Source: an uncultured Oscillospiraceae bacterium (GTDB lineage Bacteria; Bacillota; Clostridia; Oscillospirales; Ruminococcaceae). Taken from it: DNA of 11,712 nt. Below the pieces are notes generated by a model that did not search any database, was not told where the DNA came from, and saw only the letters and a program-made list of their open reading frames with translations. Within the stretch, counting starts at the first letter, position 1, and each line of letters starts with the position of its first letter. Below, piece after piece: positions 1 to 5,892 of the stretch. The translations under genes were made by a program, and so were the position numbers. Location of the stretch: contig CABUAH010000059.1 in assembly GCA_902489475.1 (NCBI GenBank), positions 1-11,712 on the forward strand. Reading direction: 5' to 3'.

Positions 1-1
1 A

Positions 2-2062
2 TATCCAAAACCTACCAAGTATAAAGTTCTTTTGAAAGAGATGCGAGGTAAAAAATTTGATTTTACCGAGTTTACAAAATGTCTTGAGAATCTAAAAAAG
101 GAAAAATTAATAAGCGAGGGAAAGGACGGAATAAAGCTTTCATCTGAAAAGGATTTGAAAAAAGCGAAAATTGTAAGGCTTAATAAAACCTTCGGTTTTG
201 CAAGACTTGAGGATACGGGAGAGGATGTTTTTATAAGTGGAAGAAATTTGTTGGGTTCGCTTCCCGGTGATGTTGTATCGTTAAGGCTTGTAAGCTCAAA
301 CGGAAACTCTCTCGAGGGTGAGGTAGTAAAGATCAATGAAGAAAATTTCAGCCTTTTCACCGGTGTGATTATAGCTGAAAACTTCTCTCTTTTAATTCCG
401 GATATGTTTTCGCAGTATGAAATTATTTTTGACAATCCGATGGAGTTCGATTTAAAATCGGGTGATAAGGTTATAGCTAAGATAACCAAGCGAGGAAAAC
501 GTCACAGCGAGCATAGATGCGAGATAGTAACAAATTTGGGAAGTTCTGATAAAGCTTCCGTTTGTGCGGAGGGAATTTTAGCAGTAAACGGTATAAATGC
601 TGAATTTTCCGGTGAGGTTTTAAAAAATGCAGACGAGGTTTCGGATTTTGATGAAATACAAAGGGAAATAAAAAACAGAACTGATTTAAGAGAAGAAAAA
701 ATATTTACTATTGACAGTGCGTATACTAAGGATATTGATGATGCCATAAGCATTCAAAAAACCTTGAACAGCTATAGGTTAGGCGTGCATATCGCCGATG
801 TTTCTCATTATGTTTTACCGAAAAGTCCGCTCGATAACGAGGCGTTTAACAGGGGAACAAGTGTGTATTATGCGAATAAAGTTGTTCCTATGCTTCCAAA
901 GATCCTTTCAAACGGAATCTGTTCTCTTAATGAGGGAGAGGATAGACTTGCTTTTTCTTGCTTTATGGAAATTGACAAGTCGGGACATCTTATAAGCTAT
1001 GACTTTAAAAAGACGGTAATACGCTCAAAGGTAAAGGGAGTCTACAGCGAGATAAACGAAATTCTATCGGGCAGCAAAACACCTTTCCTTTTAGAAAAGT
1101 ATAATGAAGTGATAGAGTGCTTTTCTGTGATGAGAGAGCTTGCAGGAATACTCAAGAAAAATCGAATTGAAAGGGGTTCTCCGCAGATTGAAAGCACAGA
1201 GGGTGCTGTTGTGGTAGACGAAAATGATGTCTGTGTAGGAGTTTTAAAGCATGAAAGAGGAGAGAGCGAGGAAATCATAGAGGACTTTATGCTTATGGCA
1301 AACGAAGCGGCGGCGAGATTCGCAAGAGATAATGAGCTTCCGTTTATATACAGAGTTCATGAGCATCCGAATGATGAAAAAATATCTTCGCTCAATGAGG
1401 TTTTAAATCTTTTGAATATTCCGCACAGCTTTGAAGAAAAGGTTTCTCCTAAAAGCTTAAGCGGAGTCCTTGAAAGTGTAAAAGGAAAGTCCTCAGCAGT
1501 TGTTGTTAATTCACTTGTGCTTAGAAGTATGGCGAAAGCTAGGTACAGTGAAGAAGAGTTGGGACATTTCGGACTCGTGCTTGACGATTACGCTCATTTT
1601 ACTTCTCCGATAAGAAGATATCCCGATCTTGCAATTCACAGAATAATGAGCGATTATTTAAGCTGTAAGGATTCGGGAAAGGTTAAAGCGAAATATAACA
1701 AGTTCGTTTATGCTGCTGCAAACCGTTCAAGTGAAGCAGAAATAACTGCAATGAGCGTTGAAAGAAGCTGTGAGGACTGCTATAAAGCAGAATATCTTTC
1801 AAAAATGACGGGTCAGCAGGCAGACGGAATAATTTGTTCGGTTATGGATTTCGGATTTTTTGTAATGCTTGACAACACCTGCGAAGGTTTGGTTCGGATT
1901 GAAAGCCTTCCCACAGGAGAGTACTTTGTTCAAAATCTTATGACGCTTAAAAATAACAACACTTCAGATACCTATTCTGTCGGGGAGAGAGTAACGGTAA
2001 AAATAGAAAATTGTAATATTTCAGACGGTAAGGTAGATTTTTCGTTTGTTAAAAAGGCATAA
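2..2062 (+). CDS. rnr: Ribonuclease R (RNB-family 3'-5' exoribonuclease), 5'-partial
   Basis: Processive 3'-to-5' exoribonuclease that degrades structured RNA and, with tmRNA/SmpB, defective mRNAs. The order is winged-helix remnant, cold-shock-like domains (KTFGFARLEDTGEDVFI near nt 190-230), RNB catalytic domain and C-terminal S1 domain (nt about 1820-2050). The Mg-binding aspartate motif TIDSAYTKDIDDAISI (nt 707-754) has all four acidic residues of the family. The RNB signature HFTSPIRRYPDLAIHR lies at nt 1595-1642. The frame is open to the window edge, and its first residues (PKPTKYKVLLKEM) fit the family's N-terminal winged helix. TTG at 32 has no Shine-Dalgarno and ATG at 41 has a purine run directly abutting it, so the true start is most likely upstream. 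About 687 residues are visible, against roughly 700-810 usually. There is no long basic tail after S1. smpB, often a neighbour of rnr, does not follow here. The identification is firm; only the start is uncertain. Confidence 0.95.
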   Translation, partial: YPKPTKYKVLLKEMRGKKFDFTEFTKCLENLKKEKLISEGKDGIKLSSEKDLKKAKIVRLNKTFGFARLEDTGEDVFISGRNLLGSLPGDVVSLRLVSSNGNSLEGEVVKINEENFSLFTGVIIAENFSLLIPDMFSQYEIIFDNPMEFDLKSGDKVIAKITKRGKRHSEHRCEIVTNLGSSDKASVCAEGILAVNGINAEFSGEVLKNADEVSDFDEIQREIKNRTDLREEKIFTIDSAYTKDIDDAISIQKTLNSYRLGVHIADVSHYVLPKSPLDNEAFNRGTSVYYANKVVPMLPKILSNGICSLNEGEDRLAFSCFMEIDKSGHLISYDFKKTVIRSKVKGVYSEINEILSGSKTPFLLEKYNEVIECFSVMRELAGILKKNRIERGSPQIESTEGAVVVDENDVCVGVLKHERGESEEIIEDFMLMANEAAARFARDNELPFIYRVHEHPNDEKISSLNEVLNLLNIPHSFEEKVSPKSLSGVLESVKGKSSAVVVNSLVLRSMAKARYSEEELGHFGLVLDDYAHFTSPIRRYPDLAIHRIMSDYLSCKDSGKVKAKYNKFVYAAANRSSEAEITAMSVERSCEDCYKAEYLSKMTGQQADGIICSVMDFGFFVMLDNTCEGLVRIESLPTGEYFVQNLMTLKNNNTSDTYSVGERVTVKIENCNISDGKVDFSFVKKA

Positions 2063-2101
2063 AAAACGACTGCACAGATAATTTTTCTGTGCAGTCGCTA
2101 T
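2063..2101. terminator. Hairpin terminator, copy A1, downstream of rnr
   Basis: A perfect 12-bp stem (CGACTGCACAGA 2067-2078, TCTGTGCAGTCG 2086-2097) with a 7-base loop starts right after the rnr stop. On the + strand it is followed by GCTATAGTC, a poor U-tract. On the - strand it is followed by GTTTTTT, a good one. It therefore looks better as a stop for leftward transcription, although it sits beside the rightward rnr. The same 39 bases recur at 2493-2531 with two mismatches. Confidence 0.75.
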
Positions 2102-2243
2102 AGTCTTTAAAAAAGCACACTTTGACAATTGATACAGGAAAATGGATAGTTAAAGTTGTAGGTTGGAACAGTCTTGTGATAATAAAACATAGTCCTGCAC
2201 ATTACCGTCAGGAGCTATTTTGCACATACGATATAAACTTCCC

Positions 2244-2272
2244 GCCAAATCCGAATGCGTGTAGGATTTGGC
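2244..2272. repeat. 9-bp perfect inverted repeat
   Basis: GCCAAATCC at 2244-2252 and GGATTTGGC at 2264-2272 are perfectly complementary around an 11-base spacer. No U-tract follows on either strand, so it is not an obvious terminator. It is probably part of the repeat-rich insert between terminator copies A1 and A2. Confidence 0.6.
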
Positions 2273-2349
2273 TATAACGAAATTATTCTTAACTTCAAAA
2301 TCCAAAAGTGGAGGAATGGGGGTTATGGGTGTTGGAAAGGGCGTGCAGA

Positions 2350-2429
2350 GGGAAAACTAAGGGAGAAGGGGGAAGTACTACACTTTTGATGGGTTTTGTT
2401 CTTCTTCCCCCTTCTCCGTAGGTTGTCCC
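2350..2429. repeat. Long G-rich/C-rich inverted repeat
   Basis: The arms at 2350-2375 and 2404-2429 are 26 bases each and complementary at 22 of 26 positions. They include a perfect 14-bp core (GGAGAAGGGGGAAG 2362-2375 with CTTCCCCCTTCTCC 2404-2417) and enclose a 28-base spacer. The strand asymmetry (purine-only against pyrimidine-only core arms) is unlike a normal intrinsic terminator. It could be an end or core structure of a small non-autonomous element; the family was not recognised. Confidence 0.65.
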
Positions 2430-2492
2430 TTTGCAAGAGAAATTGCAATTAATAATGGATAATGAAAAATGGAAGAACGTTATCAACACATT

Positions 2493-2531
2493 AAAACAAC
2501 TGCACAGATAATTTGTCTGTGCAGTCGCTAT
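2493..2531 (-). terminator. Hairpin terminator, copy A2, for the SH3 gene
   Basis: This is a near-identical copy of the 2063-2101 hairpin, 37 of 39 bases the same. It sits 7 bases beyond the minus-strand stop of the SH3 gene. The stem is ACTGCACAGA 2499-2508 with TCTGTGCAGT 2516-2525. The next pair (2498/2526) is A-C on the + strand but a G-U wobble in - strand RNA. A moderately U-rich tract (TTGTTTTAATG) follows in the - direction. On the + side GCTATCTTTTTAC follows, a better U-tract for the distant rnr. Confidence 0.75.
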
Positions 2532-2538
2532 CTTTTTA

Positions 2539-3183
2539 CTATTCCGCTAAGTAGCCGTTTCCATTGTCATATGACTGAGAGTCATAGCTTTGATAATCGT
2601 TGTATGTTTCATTGCCGTAATTATCGCCGTTATCATTGTAATTATACTCGTAGTTATCGTTGTAGTTGTAATCGTAATTATCATTGTAGCTGTAATCATA
2701 GCCAGCGGTACTTGACGACGTTGTTGTAAACGACGGCTTATCACCTGTAAGGTAAGACGAGTAAACATATGCGTTAAGATTGCCGTTGTAGTCAATCTGA
2801 TACCATCCGCCTGATTCGCCGATTACTTTAACTTTTGTACCTGACGCAAGCGTTCCCAGCTTTTCATTGCTGGAATCGGGACCGCTTCTAACATTGACTT
2901 CAGAACTTACAGTCATTTCATAATATGTATTGTATGTTCCGGTTTGATTAATGTTGGCATTGGCATTTGTTGTGTTGCTTCCGGTTGTGGTTTGTGAAGA
3001 AACAGTAGTGGTGGTAGTAGTTTGTTTTGTCTGAAACTCAACGGTCGTTCCTGTTGGTGAATTAGGGGATGAACTAGAAAAAACCGCTTTCATTAAAAAG
3101 AAAATTATAAATACTACTACGATTAACACGACAACAAATACGATAAGACCGACATTGTTATTCTTTTTTGAATTGCTGCTCAT
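2539..3183 (-). CDS. Membrane-anchored bacterial SH3 (SH3b) domain protein with Tyr/Asn/Asp repeat tail
   Basis: 214 residues; specific function unknown. A short basic N-terminus (KK at 6-7) precedes one hydrophobic segment (about 11-35, VGLIVFVVVLIVVVFIIFFL). This predicts a signal anchor with the rest outside the cell; there is no lipobox. A Ser/Thr-rich linker (36-88) leads to an SH3b domain (about 89-146) with the typical NVRSGPDSS, LASGTKVKV and GGWYQIDYNG elements. Such domains often bind cell-wall peptides, so a wall-associated role is inferred. The tail (161-214) is low-complexity Tyr/Asn/Asp/Gly, including three 8-residue repeats. No catalytic domain is present. The ATG is supported by AAGGAG at 3195-3200 with an 11-base spacer. 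A consensus promoter lies about 250 bases upstream, implying a long structured leader. The gene stands alone and converges with rnr. Confidence 0.85.
   Translation of the reverse strand: MSSNSKKNNNVGLIVFVVVLIVVVFIIFFLMKAVFSSSSPNSPTGTTVEFQTKQTTTTTTVSSQTTTGSNTTNANANINQTGTYNTYYEMTVSSEVNVRSGPDSSNEKLGTLASGTKVKVIGESGGWYQIDYNGNLNAYVYSSYLTGDKPSFTTTSSSTAGYDYSYNDNYDYNYNDNYEYNYNDNGDNYGNETYNDYQSYDSQSYDNGNGYLAE
2629..2700 (-). repeat. Three 24-bp in-frame tandem repeats in the SH3 gene
   Basis: These 72 bases encode YDYSYNDN, YDYNYNDN and YEYNYNDN (residues 162-185), three tandem copies of an 8-residue unit Y-[DE]-Y-[SN]-Y-N-D-N. The unit is a multiple of three, so copy-number change would keep the frame. 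More degenerate Tyr/Asn/Asp sequence follows to the end of the protein. Confidence 0.8.
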
Positions 3184-3249
3184 AAACCTTTGTTCTCCTT
3201 GCTTTTCTTTTGTTTTCTTTTGTCTAATAATAAGTGTATGTCCAGTGAT

Positions 3250-3424
3250 CCAATTTTATATCTCGCCGCCTTAGAAGCGGACATCTTATATAACCGTGAA
3301 CGAATGCCCCCGCCTCTTAGGCGGCGGTCATCTACGTCTTTCAGTAGGGGCTTTTGATCCCCTACTGAAACCCTAAGTGACTTCGCCCTTCGTTCACTTG
3401 CCCCATGACGGGGCGGTGCCCCTT
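3250..3424 (-). ncRNA. Highly structured RNA leader or small RNA upstream of the SH3 gene
   Basis: This GC-rich island in AT-rich surroundings begins at the expected start point of a perfect - strand promoter. Elements, in + coordinates: 9-bp arms GTGAACGAA 3296-3304 and TTCGTTCAC 3389-3397 enclose a 6-bp hairpin (3310-3324) and a perfect 12-bp hairpin (3339-3350 with 3359-3370). This forms a three-way-junction shape. Outside are a hairpin at 3266-3280, which gains a G-U pair only in - strand RNA, and GCCCC/GGGGC/GCCCC blocks (3400-3404, 3410-3414, 3418-3422) that can pair in two exclusive ways. AAGTGA 3375-3380 with TCACTT 3394-3399 competes with the closing stem. No U-tract terminator separates it from the SH3 gene, so a 5' leader is the simplest reading. 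I did not recognise a riboswitch class. An end of an IS200/IS605-type element is an alternative. Confidence 0.45.
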
Positions 3425-3430
3425 ATTGAA

Positions 3431-3459
3431 ATTATACAAGATGCAGAGAATTTTGTCAA
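3431..3459 (-). promoter_or_regulatory. Consensus SigA-type promoter reading leftward to the SH3 gene
   Basis: On the - strand, TTGACA (complement of 3454-3459) and TATAAT (complement of 3431-3436) are separated by exactly 17 bases. Both hexamers match the consensus perfectly. The predicted start is near 3424, giving an approximately 240-base leader to the ATG at 3183. A near-palindrome CTGTATTTTAAAATGCAG (3461-3478) lies just upstream of the -35 and could be a regulator site, but this is speculative. Confidence 0.8.
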
Positions 3460-3478
3460 ACTGTATTTTAAAATGCAG

Positions 3479-3705
3479 AACCGTTTGGGAATATTTACTT
3501 TTAATTTATGCGGAAAGTGAATAATTTTGATATTGTATTAAATTATAAAAGGGGATTTCCGAGCTTTTTCAGTATGGTAACACGAAGTTTTAGAAGAATG
3601 GAACATCTTGTATAAATATATGATACGCCTATGTTTTTATTACTGATTAGAAAAAAGCAGAATAAGAAATCAATGCGAAGTTGTTAATTTTTTAACGAAA
3701 AACTG
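3479..3705. other. AT-rich intergenic stretch with no gene seen
   Basis: This stretch between the leftward and rightward promoters carries no supported gene. A 13-codon frame (ATG near 3573) has no well-placed ribosome binding site. A 5-bp inverted repeat GTTAA-TTTT-TTAAC (3683-3696) ends 10 bases before the pckA -35 and may be chance in AT-rich DNA. Confidence 0.5.
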
Positions 3706-3734
3706 TTGACAATATCAGGGAAATTTAGTATAAT
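3706..3734 (+). promoter_or_regulatory. Consensus SigA-type promoter for pckA
   Basis: TTGACA (3706-3711) and TATAAT (3729-3734) are both perfect and are spaced by 17 bases. The predicted start near 3741 gives a leader of about 64 bases. The leader contains only a small hairpin, AGTCT-TTTC-AGACT near 3753-3766. Such a strong promoter implies high basal expression of pckA. No obvious CcpA/cre site was recognised. Confidence 0.85.
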
Positions 3735-3790
3735 TAAACTCGTATAAATATTAGTCTTTTCAGACTTGATTATTTAATGTTTTGTTATGG

Positions 3791-3796
3791 AAGGAG
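3791..3796 (+). promoter_or_regulatory. Ribosome binding site that sets the pckA start at 3805
   Basis: AAGGAG lies 8 bases before the ATG at 3805. The upstream in-frame ATG at 3787 overlaps this site and has no Shine-Dalgarno of its own, so the longer reading is very likely wrong. Confidence 0.88.
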
Positions 3797-3804
3797 CAAA
3801 AATT

Positions 3805-5613
3805 ATGGCAAGTTTAACTAAAAACCCAAATGTAAACAAATGGGTAGAAGAAATGATTGCTTTGACAAAGCCTGATAAGGTTGTTTGGATTGACGGAAGC
3901 GAGGAACAGCTTCAGTCGCTGAGAGATGAGGCTTGTGAGACAGGAGAGATGATCAAGCTTAACGAAGAAAAGCTTCCGGGATGTCTTTATCACAGAACTC
4001 ATCCTAACGATGTAGCGAGAGTTGAGGACAGAACATTTATCTGTACTAAGACTAAAGAGGACGCAGGCCCGACAAACAACTGGTGCGATCCTAAGGAGAT
4101 GTACGCAAAGCTTACTCCTATGTATGACGGAGTTATGAAGGGAAGAACAATGTATGTTATTCCTTACTCAATGGGACCTATCGGTTCTCCTTTGGCAAAG
4201 GTCGGAGTTGAGATCACAGATTCTATCTATGTAGTTTTAAATATGGATATTATGACAAGAATGGGAGCTAAAGCTTTCGACAACCTTGGAGATGAGTCTA
4301 ACGACTTCGTAAGGGGTCTTCATTCAAAGGCTCAGGTTGATCCTGAGGGCAGATATATCGTTCAGTTCCCTGAGGACAACACTATTTGGTCAATCAACTC
4401 TGCTTACGGTGGAAACGTACTTCTCGGTAAAAAGTGTTTCGCTTTGAGAATTGCTTCATTCCAGGGTAAGAATGAGGGTTGGATGGCTGAGCATATGCTC
4501 ATTCTCGGTGTAGAGAAGCCTGATGGAGAGGTTAAGTATATTACCGCTGCATTCCCGTCAGCTTGCGGAAAGACAAATTTGGCAATGCTTATTCCTCCGA
4601 AAACTTATACCGATAAGGGATATAAGGTTTGGACAGTAGGCGACGATATTGCTTGGATGAAGCAGGGTGAGGACGGACGTCTTTATGCTATCAACCCTGA
4701 AAACGGATTCTTCGGAGTTGCTCCGGGAACTAATGATAAGTCAAATCACAATGCACTTCAGTCAACAAAGAAAAATACAATCTTCACAAATGTTGGTATA
4801 AATAATGACGATATGACAGTTTGGTGGGAGAAGCTCGACAAGAATCCTCCTGTAAACGCAACTGAGTGGAAGGGTGCTAAAGTAAACGGACCTGAGTTTA
4901 TTGCTGAGGGCAATACTCTTGCTCATCCAAACTCAAGATTTACAGCTCCTGCTGAAAACTGCCCTTGCATTTCTCCTGAGTTTAACAATCCTCAGGGAGT
5001 TCCGATTTCGGCAATTATCTTCGGCGGAAGAAGAGCTTCTACTACTCCGCTTGTATATCAGTCATTTGACTGGACACACGGAACTTATATGGGCTCGGCT
5101 GTTTCTTCTGAAACAACTGCTGCTGCAACGGGTGCAGTAGGTGTGCTTCGTCACGACCCAATGGCTATGAAGCCGTTCATCGGATATAATGTAGGCGATT
5201 ACTGGGCTCACTGGCTTGAAATGGGCGAGAAGCTTGGAGATAAGGCTCCTAAGATATTCAATGTAAACTGGTTTAAGCAGGACGAGGATGGAAACTTCAT
5301 TTGGCCGGGATTCGGTGACAATATGAGAGTTCTTGACTGGATCATTAAAAGATGTGATGGTGAAGTTGACGCTCAGGAAACTGCTATCGGTTATATTCCA
5401 AAGCCTGAGGATCTCAATCTTGAGGGAATTGAGGATGAGGTTACACCTGAAATTCTTGACAAGCTTTTGGATGTTGACAAGGATCTTTGGACAAAGGAAA
5501 TTGCTGAAATGAGAAGATATTACAAGGAAGACATCGCTGATAAGGGCGGAAACATTCCTGAAGAGCTCATTAAGCAGCTTGATAAGCTTGAGGAAAGACT
5601 CAATAAATGTTAA
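3805..5613 (+). CDS. pckA: Phosphoenolpyruvate carboxykinase, GTP-dependent
   Basis: Cytosolic enzyme interconverting oxaloacetate + GTP with PEP + CO2 + GDP (EC 4.1.1.32 type). In fermenters it often runs as a PEP carboxylase on the way to succinate; here that is an inference. It is 602 residues from the ATG at 3805, normal for the GTP family and longer than the ATP-type enzyme. Diagnostic GTP-family features: the P-loop FPSACGKTNLAML with the mobile-loop cysteine (Cys254) and Lys256/Thr257; GDDIAWM with metal-binding Asp280/Asp281; NPENGFFGVAPGT; FGGRRASTTPLVYQ; and NWFKQDEDGNFIWPGFG of the nucleotide-binding C-terminal region. YGGNVLLGKKCFALRIAS and EGWMAEHMLILG also match vertebrate and bacterial GTP-PEPCKs. 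It is monocistronic, with its own consensus promoter upstream and a hairpin terminator 18 bases after the stop. No defect was seen. The symbol pckG is also used for this type. Confidence 0.97.
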   Translation: MASLTKNPNVNKWVEEMIALTKPDKVVWIDGSEEQLQSLRDEACETGEMIKLNEEKLPGCLYHRTHPNDVARVEDRTFICTKTKEDAGPTNNWCDPKEMYAKLTPMYDGVMKGRTMYVIPYSMGPIGSPLAKVGVEITDSIYVVLNMDIMTRMGAKAFDNLGDESNDFVRGLHSKAQVDPEGRYIVQFPEDNTIWSINSAYGGNVLLGKKCFALRIASFQGKNEGWMAEHMLILGVEKPDGEVKYITAAFPSACGKTNLAMLIPPKTYTDKGYKVWTVGDDIAWMKQGEDGRLYAINPENGFFGVAPGTNDKSNHNALQSTKKNTIFTNVGINNDDMTVWWEKLDKNPPVNATEWKGAKVNGPEFIAEGNTLAHPNSRFTAPAENCPCISPEFNNPQGVPISAIIFGGRRASTTPLVYQSFDWTHGTYMGSAVSSETTAAATGAVGVLRHDPMAMKPFIGYNVGDYWAHWLEMGEKLGDKAPKIFNVNWFKQDEDGNFIWPGFGDNMRVLDWIIKRCDGEVDAQETAIGYIPKPEDLNLEGIEDEVTPEILDKLLDVDKDLWTKEIAEMRRYYKEDIADKGGNIPEELIKQLDKLEERLNKC

Positions 5614-5631
5614 TTTAAGTAATAAGCAAAA

Positions 5632-5668
5632 TGAAACGGTTGGCACAAATTAGTGTCAACCGTTTTAT
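5632..5668 (+). terminator. Hairpin terminator, copy B1, after pckA
   Basis: AAACGGTTGGCAC (5634-5646) pairs with GTGTCAACCGTTT (5653-5665) over 13 bp, one of them a G-U pair, around the loop AAATTA. Only TTTTAT follows on the + strand. The same 35 bases recur at 5893-5927 with one mismatch. Confidence 0.85.
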
Positions 5669-5693
5669 CCTGCAAAAAACTTTATAGTAAATC

Positions 5694-5734
5694 AAAAAAG
5701 GGGACGCTTTCACTTGCAAAGCATCCCCTTTTTT
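5694..5734. terminator. Bidirectional-looking hairpin with A6/T6 flanks inside the pckA-mfd gap
   Basis: AAAAAAGGGGACGCTTT (5694-5710) pairs with AAAGCATCCCCTTTTTT (5718-5734) at 16 of 17 positions around a 7-base loop. The single mismatch (C5705/A5723) becomes a G-U wobble in - strand RNA. The A-run and T-run make it a plausible intrinsic terminator in both directions. It lies beyond the proximal terminators of both neighbouring genes, so it may be an intrinsic part of an inserted repeat. Confidence 0.65.
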
Positions 5735-5859
5735 AAAACAGTCCACCGGACTGTTTTAAAATTCACCCCTTGAAAAGCGCTTTGGAAAAGAGATTTCGCC
5801 GTCTGCGGACGGCGACCAAGGCTCTGCCTTTGGAAACCGCAAGCTTTTAAAAAAGCTTG
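5731..5859. repeat. Hairpin-rich interspersed repeat (small non-coding element)
   Basis: Four inverted repeats are packed into about 130 bases: TTTTAAAACAGTCC (5731-5744) with GGACTGTTTTAAAA (5748-5761), 14 bp perfect with loop ACC; CGCCGTC (5797-5803) with GACGGCG (5808-5814); an imperfect CCAAGGC-TCT-GCCTTTGG near 5816-5833; and CAAGCTTTT (5840-5848) with AAAAGCTTG (5851-5859). From memory, blocks of this style recur between genes in many Clostridia and get mis-annotated as short proteins. The - strand frame ending near 5756 (FWSSFFKS...RFSRGEF) is of that type. I therefore call it an interspersed repeat, not a gene. Family membership needs a genome-wide search. Confidence 0.6.
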
Positions 5860-5892
5860 ACCAAAACTTATATTTTGTATTTATTGACAATC

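Larger units (their letters stand above)
2102..2492. other. Gene-free gap between rnr and the SH3 gene
   Basis: This stretch between the two terminator copies contains no credible gene. The only open frames (for example - strand 2295-2489) cross an inverted repeat, lack a ribosome binding site and resemble no family I know. It holds a 9-bp hairpin (2244-2272) and a long G-rich/C-rich inverted repeat (2350-2429). Similar AT-rich tracts lie near both ends: GAAAATGGATAG near 2138 and ATGGATAATG near 2455. The composition suggests an interspersed non-coding repeat; its family is not identified. Confidence 0.5.

Noticed and set aside
32..43. TTG at 32 or ATG at 41 as the true rnr start
   Set aside because: Neither has a properly spaced Shine-Dalgarno, and the frame continues upstream with residues that fit the family's winged-helix region, so the gene is taken as cut by the window edge.
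2295..2489. Minus-strand 64-codon open frame in the rnr/SH3 gap
   Set aside because: It crosses the long inverted repeat, has no credible Shine-Dalgarno and matches no family I recognise; judged non-coding.
2469..2795. Open frames on both strands overlapping the SH3 gene tail (Cys/Tyr/His-rich + strand; Thr/Ile-rich - strand)
   Set aside because: They are out-of-frame readings of the Tyr/Asn/Asp codon repeats, which lack stops by composition; the SH3b frame has domain, anchor and ribosome binding site support.
3250..3424. Assignment of the structured leader to a known riboswitch, 6S RNA, SRP RNA or RNase P RNA
   Set aside because: The conserved core motifs I know for these classes were not found; left as unclassified structure.
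3573..3614. Short + strand frame MVTRSFRRMEHLV upstream of pckA as a small gene or leader peptide
   Set aside because: It lies upstream of the pckA promoter, has no well-placed ribosome binding site and is too short to support.
3787..3789. ATG at 3787 as the pckA start
   Set aside because: It overlaps the AAGGAG that serves the ATG at 3805 and has no ribosome binding site of its own.
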